Below are positions 49,856-58,186 of a stretch of 64,000 nucleotides of DNA, one piece after another. Origin of the DNA: Ectobacillus sp048976805 (GTDB taxonomy: Bacteria; Bacillota; Bacilli; Bacillales; Bacillaceae_G). Each line of letters begins with the position of its first letter. Position 1 is the stretch's first letter. Location of the stretch: the NCBI GenBank assembly GCA_048976805.1, contig JBHGUR010000113.1, positions 1 to 64,000 of the forward strand. The letters are read 5' to 3'. Both the position numbers and the translations under genes were made by a program. The notes under the pieces were generated by a model that saw only the letters and a list, made by a program, of their open reading frames with translations, was not told the DNA's origin and made no database searches.

Positions 49856-50762
49856 CTACACGGTTCCCGTTTTTATATTTTACATCATCCATGCCGTTCT
49901 CGTATTCATGGTTGTAAGAATGCGAGGAGAGAAAAAAAAGCCTCGGCGCGGCGTGTATCAATGGATTGGCCTCATTAGCATATGCGTGCCGATTATCGGA
50001 ACATTGCTTGGCTATGCCGCTTTTTTAGCTTCGAAATGGTTCGTGAAGGAGACGGTGCATTCTTATGAAAAGTATATCGATTTTCAATTCGCCAACTATG
50101 AAGAGGTGACGGTTGAAGCGAAAGAAGACATAGAATTAATGCCATTTGTCAGCGGCTTGGAGCTGCAAAATTCATCTGTCCATAAGGACTTAATTATCCA
50201 GCTGATGGAAGCGGAGGTAAAAAATCCAGGAAAATATTTAGAACGGGCGCTCGGCAGCTTTGATGCGGAGACGGTCCATTACGCGGCAACAACGTTAAAC
50301 CACCTAAAGGAACATTATGAAAAACTGGTTGAAGAGCAAACGGGGCAGCTGTCGGCAATTGAGCCGCAGAGCTACTTGCTGCTATGCGATACATATAAGC
50401 AGTACTTGGAAAGCAATATTGTAAACGGCTTTATGGAAGAGCAATTATATAAGCAGTATGAAAAAGTTGCCGAGGAAGCCGCGGTATATTTCCCGCACTG
50501 CCTTCCATTTTTGGACCATCTTGTGTCCATTTATAAAAGATTTCAAAAAGACGGGCAGGCTTTAAATATGGCAAAGACGATGATGCACCGTTTTCCGTCC
50601 CGCTACGAGGGATATGTGCGCGTAATGGAACTGTATTTTGAAAAAGGAAACATCTCTCATCTTCCCCGCATTTATGAAGCATTTGTAACGCATGCCGACC
50701 AGCAGCAGATTCCGCCGCCGCTCGAACCAGTATTACAGCAAGTTAGGAGCATGTTAACATGA
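49833..50762 (+). CDS. pelE: PelE-like membrane protein with TPR-type C-terminus
   Basis: A 309-residue protein: two hydrophobic segments (VPVFIFYIIHAVLVFMVV and WIGLISICVPIIGTLLGYAAFLA), then an all-helical soluble part of paired helices (ALGSFDAETVHYAATTLNHLKEHY, MAKTMMHRFPSRYEGYVRVMELYFEKGN) that reads as TPR-like. This is the PelE layout; PelE scaffolds PelD and the polymerase. Either ATG 49833 or ATG 49839 could be the start behind GGAAGAGGTGG. It overlaps both neighbours, indicating coupling. Confidence 0.8.
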   Translation: MVMPELSSYTVPVFIFYIIHAVLVFMVVRMRGEKKKPRRGVYQWIGLISICVPIIGTLLGYAAFLASKWFVKETVHSYEKYIDFQFANYEEVTVEAKEDIELMPFVSGLELQNSSVHKDLIIQLMEAEVKNPGKYLERALGSFDAETVHYAATTLNHLKEHYEKLVEEQTGQLSAIEPQSYLLLCDTYKQYLESNIVNGFMEEQLYKQYEKVAEEAAVYFPHCLPFLDHLVSIYKRFQKDGQALNMAKTMMHRFPSRYEGYVRVMELYFEKGNISHLPRIYEAFVTHADQQQIPPPLEPVLQQVRSMLT

Positions 50763-52606
50763 AAAAACGCATGAAAAGAGTGTTGCTAGGCTGTATGTCT
50801 GTATTGTTCATTTTAATTATCATATTTCAATTCATGCGTGCCGATATAGGGCGTACAATCTTTGCGCTAAAATCGAAGCCGGACGAAAAAATAGCTGTCA
50901 TGACAAATGAAAAGAATGTAGGGGACGCAGGAGAGCAATTAATGGTGTCAATTGTCGCTGACGAACAGGATAAACAAGAGGATATTGTGCTCCGTAATGC
51001 GGTGCAGGCGTTCCATTATGCGAAAATTCCGTTTGAATTCAAACACCCAAAGGAACTGCCTTCCATTTCTCCATCGCCTTATCATGTCATTATGATTACG
51101 AACGAAAAAGAAGTGCCATATGATGTTGTGCGTTCCTTTGTGGAGCAGGGCGGCAGGCTGTACGTGGCGGGCCGTTTTTTTAATCCGCAATGGAACGAGC
51201 TAGTCGGCATTCAAGATAATAACGGCTTTTTTAGCGAAAACATGTACGGCTTTCGTTTGGAAAAACCGCTGTTTCCGGGATATGAATCTATTGTAGAAGA
51301 TAACGGCGCTTTGCCAAGCCATATGCTTGACGTTTTCTTGCGTGAACAAGCGAAGGTGTATATGACGTCTGAAAATGTTCCGATGCTGTGGACGTACACA
51401 TATGGAAAAGGAAAGGTTGTATATTGGAATACGACGCTATTGTCTGCGAAGCTGGCGCGCGGCTTGCTGGTGCAGGGACTGGGGCTGGCGGTGCCGCACT
51501 TTGTAAGCGCGCAGGCTGCAATGAAGGTAATGTTTATCGATGATTTTCCCGCGCCGATTCCAGCTGGGGGCAATCAGGCTATTGAACGCGACTACGGTGT
51601 TTCCATCCGGGATTTTTATCGGGATATATGGTGGGAGGATATGAAGCGGCTTGCAGGAAAGCATGGGCTTCGTTATACGAACGTATTTATCGGCACGTAC
51701 GAAAATACGATGCGCCTGGATGAGGAAGAGTTAATCAAATATGGGCGGGAGCAAATGATATATTTTGGCCGCCAATCAATCCGGCGCGGCGACGAGATTG
51801 GCTTTCACGGATATAACCATCAGTCGCTGGTAACGCGCGATGAGCCGCTTGACCCCGAGCTTGGCTACGTGCCGTGGGAGTCGCAACAGCAAATGGAGCA
51901 GTCGTTGCGATTGGCGCGTTCTTTATTTTCTTACTATTTTCCAAAGCAAAGGGTTCATACGTACGTACCGCCTTCTAACATTTTGAACAAAACAGGCATG
52001 CGGGCATTGGTGAACGGATTTCCGGACTTGCGGGTCATCGCGTCCGTATACGAAGGCGATGCAGCAAAAGGGGCGTTCGTACAAGAATTCGGGTTAGATG
52101 CAGCTTATCCAAGCATTTTTCATCTTCCCCGCATATCGAGCGGCTATAATCAAACGCCTATTGACGATTTAGCTGTCACGGATGCAATCGCCAATTTCGG
52201 CGTGTTTAACCATTTTATTCATCCCGATGATATTTTAGATGAATACCGATCTGGCGGGAAAGGGTGGGAAAGCATGCGGAAAGGGCTGGATGGGCTGTTG
52301 GCCCGCGTCGGCTCCAGCTACCCGCATTTGAAATCGTACACTGCCGCCGGTGCGAGGGAAAAGCTGTTGAAATATGGACAAGCAAAGCTCGATGTGTATT
52401 ATAAAGAAAATAAGATCACAATCTCTGGGCAAAAGCTGGTCAATCCGGCCGATGTGATTGTTAGGGTAGAAGAGAGGAAGAAGTTGGACACCGGTTCATT
52501 TAACGGCTACCGGGTCAGGAAGCTAAGCAAACATATTCCTGTGTATGCTGTTACATTTACAAAGCCGTTTTTGACGATTGAAGTGAAGGATGCGATGAAA
52601 CATTGA
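50759..52606 (+). CDS. Pel deacetylase, Gram-positive PelA-DA type (DUF2194)
   Basis: A 615-residue protein with an N-terminal membrane anchor (about 7-27), a Rossmann-like region (45-250), then a polysaccharide-deacetylase domain. Metal-site candidates are Asp261-Asp262 (FIDDFPAP) and His350/His354 in GFHGYNHQSL, with YVPPSNIL and FNHFIHPDD motifs after. There is no hydrolase domain, unlike Pseudomonas PelA, where hydrolase and deacetylase are one protein; here the hydrolase is a separate gene at 55678. It would deacetylate Pel outside the membrane, making it cationic. Confidence 0.82.
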   Translation: MKKRMKRVLLGCMSVLFILIIIFQFMRADIGRTIFALKSKPDEKIAVMTNEKNVGDAGEQLMVSIVADEQDKQEDIVLRNAVQAFHYAKIPFEFKHPKELPSISPSPYHVIMITNEKEVPYDVVRSFVEQGGRLYVAGRFFNPQWNELVGIQDNNGFFSENMYGFRLEKPLFPGYESIVEDNGALPSHMLDVFLREQAKVYMTSENVPMLWTYTYGKGKVVYWNTTLLSAKLARGLLVQGLGLAVPHFVSAQAAMKVMFIDDFPAPIPAGGNQAIERDYGVSIRDFYRDIWWEDMKRLAGKHGLRYTNVFIGTYENTMRLDEEELIKYGREQMIYFGRQSIRRGDEIGFHGYNHQSLVTRDEPLDPELGYVPWESQQQMEQSLRLARSLFSYYFPKQRVHTYVPPSNILNKTGMRALVNGFPDLRVIASVYEGDAAKGAFVQEFGLDAAYPSIFHLPRISSGYNQTPIDDLAVTDAIANFGVFNHFIHPDDILDEYRSGGKGWESMRKGLDGLLARVGSSYPHLKSYTAAGAREKLLKYGQAKLDVYYKENKITISGQKLVNPADVIVRVEERKKLDTGSFNGYRVRKLSKHIPVYAVTFTKPFLTIEVKDAMKH

Positions 52607-54030
52607 GAGTGGCAATTGTAGCAGAAGGAAGCTACCCATTTATTAGCGGCGGTGTGGCAAGCTGGATTCATATGCTCATTTCCAATTTGCCGGATATAGA
52701 ATTCGAGATTATTTCGATTATGCCGGAGCAGTTTGAGGATGATAAACAATATAAATATACGCTGCCGCGCAACGTAAACTACGTATGGCTGTATAAGCTT
52801 GGAAAGCCTTCGAAGCGCTCTGCCGCCATAACGAAGCTGTCGCCGCAGCAGCAAGAGCATGTTGCAGGGTGGCTGGCGTTTCGGCATACGAATGGGGAAG
52901 CGCTGCAGCTGCTAGGCAATGCGTCTGTAATTGGGAATGCTGATTCGTTTTTTCAAAGCAGGCATTTTTGGGAAATTGTTAAAGACAGTTATACGGCAGA
53001 GGGACAAGCAGGCTCATTTCTCGATTATTTTTGGACGTACCGCTCGATGTGCGCCCCGATTATCACGCTGCTGCAAAATCCGTTTCCGAATGTTGATATT
53101 GTCCATGCTGTTTCTACCGGCTATGCCGGTTTGGTCGGCGCCTATATGAAGCAACAGCAGCACATCCCGTTTATGTTAACGGAGCATGGTATTTATTCAC
53201 GGGAGCGGGAAGAGGAGATTTTGCAGGCCTCTTGGATTCCGAACATATACAAAAAAAAGTGGATTCAATATTTTCATCATTTGTCGCGGCAAGCATACGA
53301 AAGCGCAGACGACATTATTACGCTGTTTCAGCGCAACAGCCTGTACCAGGAGGAGATTGGAGCACCAAAGGAAAAGCTGAAAATCATTCCAAACGGCATT
53401 CCATATGAGCGGCTTAGTAAAATAAAGCGCCCGGCTTCGTCGAAAACGCTAAAAATTGGGGCGATTGTGCGGGTGGTGCCGATTAAAGATATTAAAACGA
53501 TGATTTACGCGGCGCGCCTTTTGGCGGATGAACAGGTTGATTTCCAGCTTTCGATTATGGGGCCGCTTGATGAAGATCCGGAATATGCGCAGGAATGCAC
53601 GGAGCTCGTTGCCCGGCTTAGAGTAGGGCAATATGTAAAATTTCTCGGGCAGGTAAATATTATCGAGCATTTGCCGCATTTTGACGTCTTGCTGCTGACG
53701 AGCATTTCCGAAGGGCAGCCGCTGGCGGTATTAGAAGGAATGGCAGCCGGTATTCCTTGGGTCGCTACGGATGTTGGTTCGTGCGCGGAGCTCCTGTTCG
53801 GGCAAGAAGGGGATCCGTTTGGGCAGGCCGGCTTTGTAGTGCCGCCCGTAAATCCGAAGGCGGTCGCGCAAGCTTGCAAATGGATGGCGCAAAACCGGGA
53901 CATGGCTGCCGCATATGGGCAAAACGGAAAGAAGCGGGTGGAAAGCATGTACCAGTTAAAAAATGTCATTAACACGTACCGGGCATTATATAAAGAAAGG
54001 GGCGGACAGCATGGCAGGCATCGGCTTTAA
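52603..54030 (+). CDS. pelF: Pel polymerase glycosyltransferase PelF
   Basis: A 475-residue cytoplasmic GT4 (GT-B) enzyme. MRVAIVAEGSYPFISGGVASWIHMLI carries the GGVASW motif. VSTGYAGLVGAYMKQQQHIPFMLTEHGIYSREREEEI is the PelF-type middle. KIGAIVRVVPIKDIKTMI and the E-x7-E motif in SEGQPLAVLEGMAAGIP form the nucleotide-sugar site. PelF uses UDP-GlcNAc/GalNAc. The start is a TTG overlapping the previous stop; the end overlaps pelG by 20 nt. Confidence 0.92.
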   Translation: MRVAIVAEGSYPFISGGVASWIHMLISNLPDIEFEIISIMPEQFEDDKQYKYTLPRNVNYVWLYKLGKPSKRSAAITKLSPQQQEHVAGWLAFRHTNGEALQLLGNASVIGNADSFFQSRHFWEIVKDSYTAEGQAGSFLDYFWTYRSMCAPIITLLQNPFPNVDIVHAVSTGYAGLVGAYMKQQQHIPFMLTEHGIYSREREEEILQASWIPNIYKKKWIQYFHHLSRQAYESADDIITLFQRNSLYQEEIGAPKEKLKIIPNGIPYERLSKIKRPASSKTLKIGAIVRVVPIKDIKTMIYAARLLADEQVDFQLSIMGPLDEDPEYAQECTELVARLRVGQYVKFLGQVNIIEHLPHFDVLLLTSISEGQPLAVLEGMAAGIPWVATDVGSCAELLFGQEGDPFGQAGFVVPPVNPKAVAQACKWMAQNRDMAAAYGQNGKKRVESMYQLKNVINTYRALYKERGGQHGRHRL

Positions 54031-55474
54031 AATGCAACAGCTTTTTAAAAAGGATTATTTTTCTTCGCGCATTCGCGCGTACGGCTTTTCCAGCCTGGTG
54101 ACAGCCGGGCCGTGGCTGGTTGTCATCGTCACGATTACGCTCATTCAATGGCTCGTCCGCTCCAGCGGAATATTGGACCAACAGGTGCGCGAGCTGTTTA
54201 TTATTTCAATTTCGTATTGCTTTATTTTTTCGCAGGTGATTTTCGGGACGCAGCAGCTTATTGTGACAAGGTACATTGCCGATTTGTTTTATATGAAAAA
54301 AACGGAGGAAGTATATAGCGCGTTTCTAGGGACGTCCAAAGTAGTTACCGTTATGGCGGTTTTGCTTTGGAGTCTGTTCGCTCTCTATTCCCCGCTTCCG
54401 TTTGTATTTACATGGTTGCTGCTGATTTTATTCGTTATTATCAATTTGATTTGGGTATTGTTTTTATTTTTAACGGCTGCCAAATATTATCAGCCGCTTG
54501 CATACAGTTTTATTGCGGGGGGCATGACGGCGCTCGCCGCGACGTTTTGGATTGTGCAGCAGTTTGATTTCAGCAGCTTTAGCGAACATTTTAGCGCCTT
54601 TTTGCTAATCGGCGCCTTTACGCTCGGCATGCTCGTTACGCTCGTTTCATTATTTTTCGCGCTGCTCATCAGCTTTCCGAAGCGGGGGACAGATAAGCAG
54701 TTTTCGTATTTTCACTACTACGACCGCTTTCCTTCTTTGTTTTGGACAGGTTTTTTATACAATATGGGCATTTGGGTTTGCAGTTGGGTCATTTGGTTTG
54801 GCGAAGGCTCATCTTACTTGGAAAATAGCTTTCGGTATCATAATCTTTACGATACCGCCATGTTTTGGTCATATTTATCGATTATCCCGACAATGATTAT
54901 TTTTGTCATTTCCATTGAAACCCGCTTTTACCAAAGATATCGGACTTTTTACGGATATATTAACGGAGGCGGGTCGCTAAAGCAAATTTTGGAGGCGAAG
55001 GAACATATGCAGCTCGTGCTTCGCCAGGAAATGGAGCGGCTGCTTCGCAATCAGGGGGTATTTTCGCTTGCTGTATTGGCGCTGGTGTTATATTATGCCG
55101 AGGATGCGGGGCTTGAGGGAGAGTTTGTCTGGACGTTCTGCATTACGGTTATCGGAGCGTTCGCCAATGGAATGGTGCTCGTCATTACGCTATTGCTGTT
55201 GTATTTTGAAGACAGGCGCGGTGCTTTATATACGACGATAATCTTTTTTGCGCTTAACCTTTTGCTGTCATTGCTGCTGCTGCCGCTTGGGACTGGCGGC
55301 TACGGATTAAGCTTCGCGATTGGCTCAAGCGTGGCATTCGGCTTTTCGGCGTGGCGCCTTATCCAATATGTAAGCGAAATTGATTTCCATGCATTTACGG
55401 CCCAAAATGCGCATAAGCGGTCAGAGCGGACATTTTTTACAGAGGTTGGAAAATATTTAAATAAGATGGGATAA
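54011..55474 (+). CDS. pelG: Pel export flippase-like protein PelG
   Basis: A 487-residue membrane protein with about twelve hydrophobic segments of the MOP/PST type. FKKDYFSSRIRAYGFSSLVTAGPWL and FGTQQLIVTRYIADLFYMKKTEEVY at the N-terminal end are typical of PelG, and VAFGFSAWRLIQYVSEIDFHAF lies near the C-terminus. It should move the polymer across the membrane together with PelD/PelE. Start set at ATG 54011 behind AAAGGGGCGG; the longer frame lies inside pelF. Last gene of the operon; no clear terminator follows. Confidence 0.9.
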   Translation: MAGIGFKMQQLFKKDYFSSRIRAYGFSSLVTAGPWLVVIVTITLIQWLVRSSGILDQQVRELFIISISYCFIFSQVIFGTQQLIVTRYIADLFYMKKTEEVYSAFLGTSKVVTVMAVLLWSLFALYSPLPFVFTWLLLILFVIINLIWVLFLFLTAAKYYQPLAYSFIAGGMTALAATFWIVQQFDFSSFSEHFSAFLLIGAFTLGMLVTLVSLFFALLISFPKRGTDKQFSYFHYYDRFPSLFWTGFLYNMGIWVCSWVIWFGEGSSYLENSFRYHNLYDTAMFWSYLSIIPTMIIFVISIETRFYQRYRTFYGYINGGGSLKQILEAKEHMQLVLRQEMERLLRNQGVFSLAVLALVLYYAEDAGLEGEFVWTFCITVIGAFANGMVLVITLLLLYFEDRRGALYTTIIFFALNLLLSLLLLPLGTGGYGLSFAIGSSVAFGFSAWRLIQYVSEIDFHAFTAQNAHKRSERTFFTEVGKYLNKMG

Positions 55475-55493
55475 ATTGTCTGTATATTCTTTA

Positions 55494-55523
55494 TTGTGAT
55501 ATATGTATATTATCGATTATAAT
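55494..55523 (+). promoter_or_regulatory. Promoter of the Pel hydrolase gene
   Basis: TTGTGA (55494-55499) and a perfect TATAAT (55518-55523) with an 18-nt spacer. A transcript would start near 55530, just before the riboswitch. Confidence 0.6.
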
Positions 55524-55544
55524 TTGAATGTAACTTACATATTC

Positions 55545-55677
55545 AAGTAACTTGGTGATGGGCAAACTTGTTGAAAAGCAAGGACGCAAAGGCATGGGTC
55601 GTCGATACATCGTATACCGATCGCCAGCCTGCGAAGCCAACCCCATCCCCCTGTATACGCTCAGGAGGGGTAGCTTT
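55545..55677 (+). promoter_or_regulatory. Class-I c-di-GMP riboswitch (GEMM-I) with RBS-sequestering hairpin
   Basis: Conserved GEMM-I features in order: GGGCAAAC (55560-55567), a hairpin CTTG-x-GAAA-x-CAAG with a GNRA loop, and GACGCAAAG (55583-55591), the tetraloop receptor and ligand-site strand. GGCATGGGTC opens the next arm, and GATCGCCAGCCTGCG (55620-55634) stands where the consensus has GATAGCCAGGTTGCC. Directly after it, CCCCATCCCCCTG (55641-55653) can pair with CAGGAGGGG (55662-55670), which is the ribosome binding site of the next gene. This implies translational control; whether ligand turns it on or off cannot be read from sequence. Confidence 0.82.
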
Positions 55678-56517
55678 ATGAAAACAATGAAATATGCATT
55701 TGTCTGCCTTGTATTGGCGGTAACGTCACTTTTTCAAATGCAGGCGGCAAGTGCTGCGGCGCCAAACATATTGGACGGGCAGGGCTCGTACAAAATTTAC
55801 TACGGCGCGCCGAATAACCGAATTTTAGCGCAGCTTGGCTCGTACGATTTCGTTATTATCGAACCGTATCATTATTCATCTGAGCAGATTAAGCAAATTC
55901 AGGAAAATGGCACGCTGGTGTTCGGTTATATTAGCACGATGGAAGCGGCGAACTGGAACACCGTGCTTATGGCCAAGATGGAGCCGGGCGATTTCTTTTA
56001 CCGTGGCGGCGAAAAAGTCCGCTATACCCAGTGGGATTCCTACTTGATGGACATTGCGTCTGTTCATTACCGCCAGGTGCTGATGGATGAAATTAAAATG
56101 CAAATTGCCGAAAAAGGATTTGACGGCATTTTCTTGGATACGGTCGGGGATATCGACGATGAGCATGGCAACAATATAACCGTGCTCAATGAGCAGCGGC
56201 AAGGGATGAAGGAATTGCTTGAAGGCATCAAGCAGCAGTATCCAAGCATGGCGCTTATTCAAAACTGGGGCTTTGAGACGCTAAAAACAACAACGGCTCC
56301 GTACGTGAATGCGATTATGTGGGAGAACTTCAATTACCGAGCAGTTGCAAAAGACGCATGGTCATTAAATCGGATAAAAGATTTGCAGCAGCTGCAGCAA
56401 TCGTACGGCTTAGAAGTGTTGACCGTATCGTTCGCGCAGCAGGCGCAAAGCGCGCAGTTCGCTAAAAAACATGGATTTATCCATTACCACGCGGGGCGCG
56501 GATATGATAGATGGTAA
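55678..56517 (+). CDS. Secreted Pel-type glycoside hydrolase (PelA hydrolase-like, GH114/GH166)
   Basis: A 279-residue protein with a signal peptide (residues 1-26, cut near QAASA-AAP). The TIM-barrel resembles the hydrolase half of Pseudomonas PelA and GH114 galactosaminidases: YDFVIIEPYHYS (57-67), FGYISTMEA, FDGIFLDTVGD with Asp154, and IMWENF with Glu216, the candidate catalytic acids. It should cut Pel outside the cell, during synthesis or for dispersal. A longer frame back to 55552 exists but is the riboswitch; AGGAGGGG fits ATG 55678. It has its own promoter and terminator, separate from pelDE-FG. Confidence 0.88.
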   Translation: MKTMKYAFVCLVLAVTSLFQMQAASAAAPNILDGQGSYKIYYGAPNNRILAQLGSYDFVIIEPYHYSSEQIKQIQENGTLVFGYISTMEAANWNTVLMAKMEPGDFFYRGGEKVRYTQWDSYLMDIASVHYRQVLMDEIKMQIAEKGFDGIFLDTVGDIDDEHGNNITVLNEQRQGMKELLEGIKQQYPSMALIQNWGFETLKTTTAPYVNAIMWENFNYRAVAKDAWSLNRIKDLQQLQQSYGLEVLTVSFAQQAQSAQFAKKHGFIHYHAGRGYDRW

Positions 56518-56546
56518 AAGCAGGGTCTTTGGGGCTCTGCTTTTTT
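56516..56546 (+). terminator. Terminator after the Pel hydrolase gene
   Basis: AAAAGCAGGGTC pairs with GGCTCTGCTTTT using two G-U pairs, then TTTTTT. Confidence 0.75.
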
Positions 56547-56673
56547 GTGTCTGCATATATGAATGGGCGTCTTGCAGGTTTTATTAACTGCTGTCTAGAA
56601 TAATAATATTAGATAACGTAAAGATGGCTCAGGGAGAAGGTGTATAATCCGTATTATAGGAGAAAGGGGTGGC

Positions 56674-56874
56674 ATGATGGGGTTCTGGTATTTTCTCAGC
56701 CCGTATTCGATGTCAGGTTTTATCCTTTTTGGGACGGGTTTAAGCGCAGCAGTTGCTTTGCATATGAAAGTATATTTGAAATGCAGCTGGGAACACTTCT
56801 TCCGCATTATTTCCAACGGGTTTGGCATTACCTTGCTTGCCGCGGCGCTAGCGTTGTTTGCCCGTATTTATTGA
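56674..56874 (+). CDS. Small two-segment membrane protein (66 aa)
   Basis: MMGFWYFLSPYSMSGFILFG begins one helix (about 5-28), a basic loop KVYLKCSWEHFFR follows, then a second helix (about 45-64). AAAGGGGTGGC precedes two adjacent ATG codons (56674/56677). No family is recognised. It lies after the Pel hydrolase and before repeat C copy 3, and may be independent of both. Confidence 0.6.
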   Translation: MMGFWYFLSPYSMSGFILFGTGLSAAVALHMKVYLKCSWEHFFRIISNGFGITLLAAALALFARIY

Positions 56875-56884
56875 GCGTGGATTG

Positions 56885-56965
56885 CCTACCTCCTTCTGTC
56901 AGAGAACCTCCTCCCGTAAAGGCAAAAAGCTCCTTTTCGTGCGGAGAACCTCTGCCTTCAGCCGG
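56885..56965. repeat. Repeat C, copy 3
   Basis: AGAGAACCTCCTCCCG, AAAGGCAAAAAGCTCCTTTT, GCGGAGAACCT and AGCCGGTTCCG match 32870-32950 in order. It ends inside the truncated GDPD gene: its GGAACCGGC (minus strand) is also the codons for the last residues NGTG of that remnant. Confidence 0.6.
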
Positions 56966-57590
56966 TTCCGTTTGTTGTCCGGTCTACCGTGTAGTCATGC
57001 ATAATGACAAGCTTTCCGTCCTTTGTTATTTGTACATCTGTTTCAATCATATCCGCGCCTAGTTCATAGGCCTTTCGGTAGGAAGACATCGTATTTTCAG
57101 GTGCGAGGGAAGGGACGCCGCGGTGCGCTGCAACGACCGGGCGCTGCACGAGCGTATTTTCCGGGTATTGGGCGAGCGCTTCAATTGAAGCGGCCGGTTT
57201 TTCCGTGATGATGCCGTCAACGCCAAGGTGGATGAGGGCATGGGCTGCTTGTACATCTTCCGCGCCGATGCCCCAGACAGAAATCGCGCGGCTATGCAAA
57301 TAGTGAACCGTTTCAATGCTTAAGTTTTTTTGCGGTATCACCGCTGTCATTGCATCGCTTTCATGGATTTTGCGGGCGAATGTATCGATGTCATGCTTAT
57401 TAAAGGACGATTGGTTGTACAAAAGGGCGCCGCGTGCCGTTTTGATAAGGCTGCGCAATTCGTTTACAATCGCCGGATTGCTTGATAACACCTGCAAGTC
57501 ATTCGGTTGCGTTTCTTTTAAGATGTCCGCCAAGCCTTTAAGGTCAGTTCCTTTTTCTTCCACATGTGCAGTGAAAACCAGAGATAACAA
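56958..57590 (-). pseudogene. Glycerophosphodiester phosphodiesterase remnant, cut at both ends
   Basis: The 210-codon frame contains VEEKGTDLKGLADILKETQP, SVWGIGAEDVQAAHALIHLG and VDGIITEKP, which is the C-terminal half of a GDPD domain. The start of a second GDPD domain follows: VAAHRGVPSLAPENTMSSY, GADMIETDVQITKDGKLV, MHDYTVDRTTNGTG and a stop. The second domain ends after 60 residues where repeat C begins, and the N-terminus (MLSLVFTAH) is encoded by repeat B. An intact enzyme would be much longer. The gene is probably inactive. Confidence 0.75.
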
Positions 57591-57660
57591 GCGAGTGCAA
57601 TTTCCTTTTTCTTTGCATAGCAGCCATCTATATGTCGAAAAATTAAGATGGATTTATATA
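57573..57660 (+). repeat. Repeat B, 3' half
   Basis: GAAAACCAGAGATAACAAGC, GTGCAA, TTGCATAGCAGCC, ATCTATATGTCGAAA and AAGATGGATTTATATA follow the second half of the full copies. It interrupts the 5' end of the GDPD remnant. Confidence 0.6.
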
Positions 57661-57712
57661 AATCGGTATTTATCGAGGGAGATTCGTTCATCTACGTAAG
57701 GAGGGAATCCTA

Positions 57713-58186
57713 TTGATTAGAGAAATCGATATTACAAAACCGGAGCTTGCCCAAGAGGTATTGCGTATACAAATTCCGGCGTATAAGGCAGAGGCGGAGT
57801 TAATCGTTTTTTATGATATCCCGCCGTTAAAGGATACGGTTGAAGCGCTGCAGGCATGCGGGGAAACGTTTTACGGCTATTACTTGCATGGCGATTTGGG
57901 CGGCATTATCTCGTTAAAAATAGAAACTGGCGTGATGGATATTCAGCGCTTGGTGGTGCACCCGAAGCATTTCCGAAAAGGCATCGCGAAAAAGCTGCTG
58001 GAGTTTGCAGAAAGCGCTGCAGAAAATGTGACTGCGCTTACGGTTTCGACGGGCTCCAAAAACACTCCGGCAGTGCAGTTATATAAAGCAAACGGATTTG
58101 TAGAAATAGAGAAGGTGCAAATAACAGAGGGCTTGTCTCTTTCCCGTTTTATAAAAAATGTCGAAAATGTGAAAAAAATAAATTGA
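57713..58186 (+). CDS. GNAT-family N-acetyltransferase
   Basis: A 157-residue GNAT protein. It begins MIREIDITKPELAQEVLRIQIPAY, motif A is MDIQRLVVHPKHFRKGIAKKLLEFAE (acetyl-CoA loop HFRKGIAKK), and motif B is NTPAVQLYKANGFVEIEKVQI. The substrate is unknown. The start is a TTG with GGAGGG 7 nt upstream. Its stop codon overlaps the -35 box of the glpFK promoter. Confidence 0.85.
   Translation: MIREIDITKPELAQEVLRIQIPAYKAEAELIVFYDIPPLKDTVEALQACGETFYGYYLHGDLGGIISLKIETGVMDIQRLVVHPKHFRKGIAKKLLEFAESAAENVTALTVSTGSKNTPAVQLYKANGFVEIEKVQITEGLSLSRFIKNVENVKKIN

Noticed and set aside
55552..55677. N-terminal extension of the Pel hydrolase reading frame back to 55552
   Set aside because: The extra 42 codons coincide with the riboswitch and its expression hairpin, the extension lacks a ribosome binding site, and ATG 55678 gives a clean signal peptide behind AGGAGGGG.
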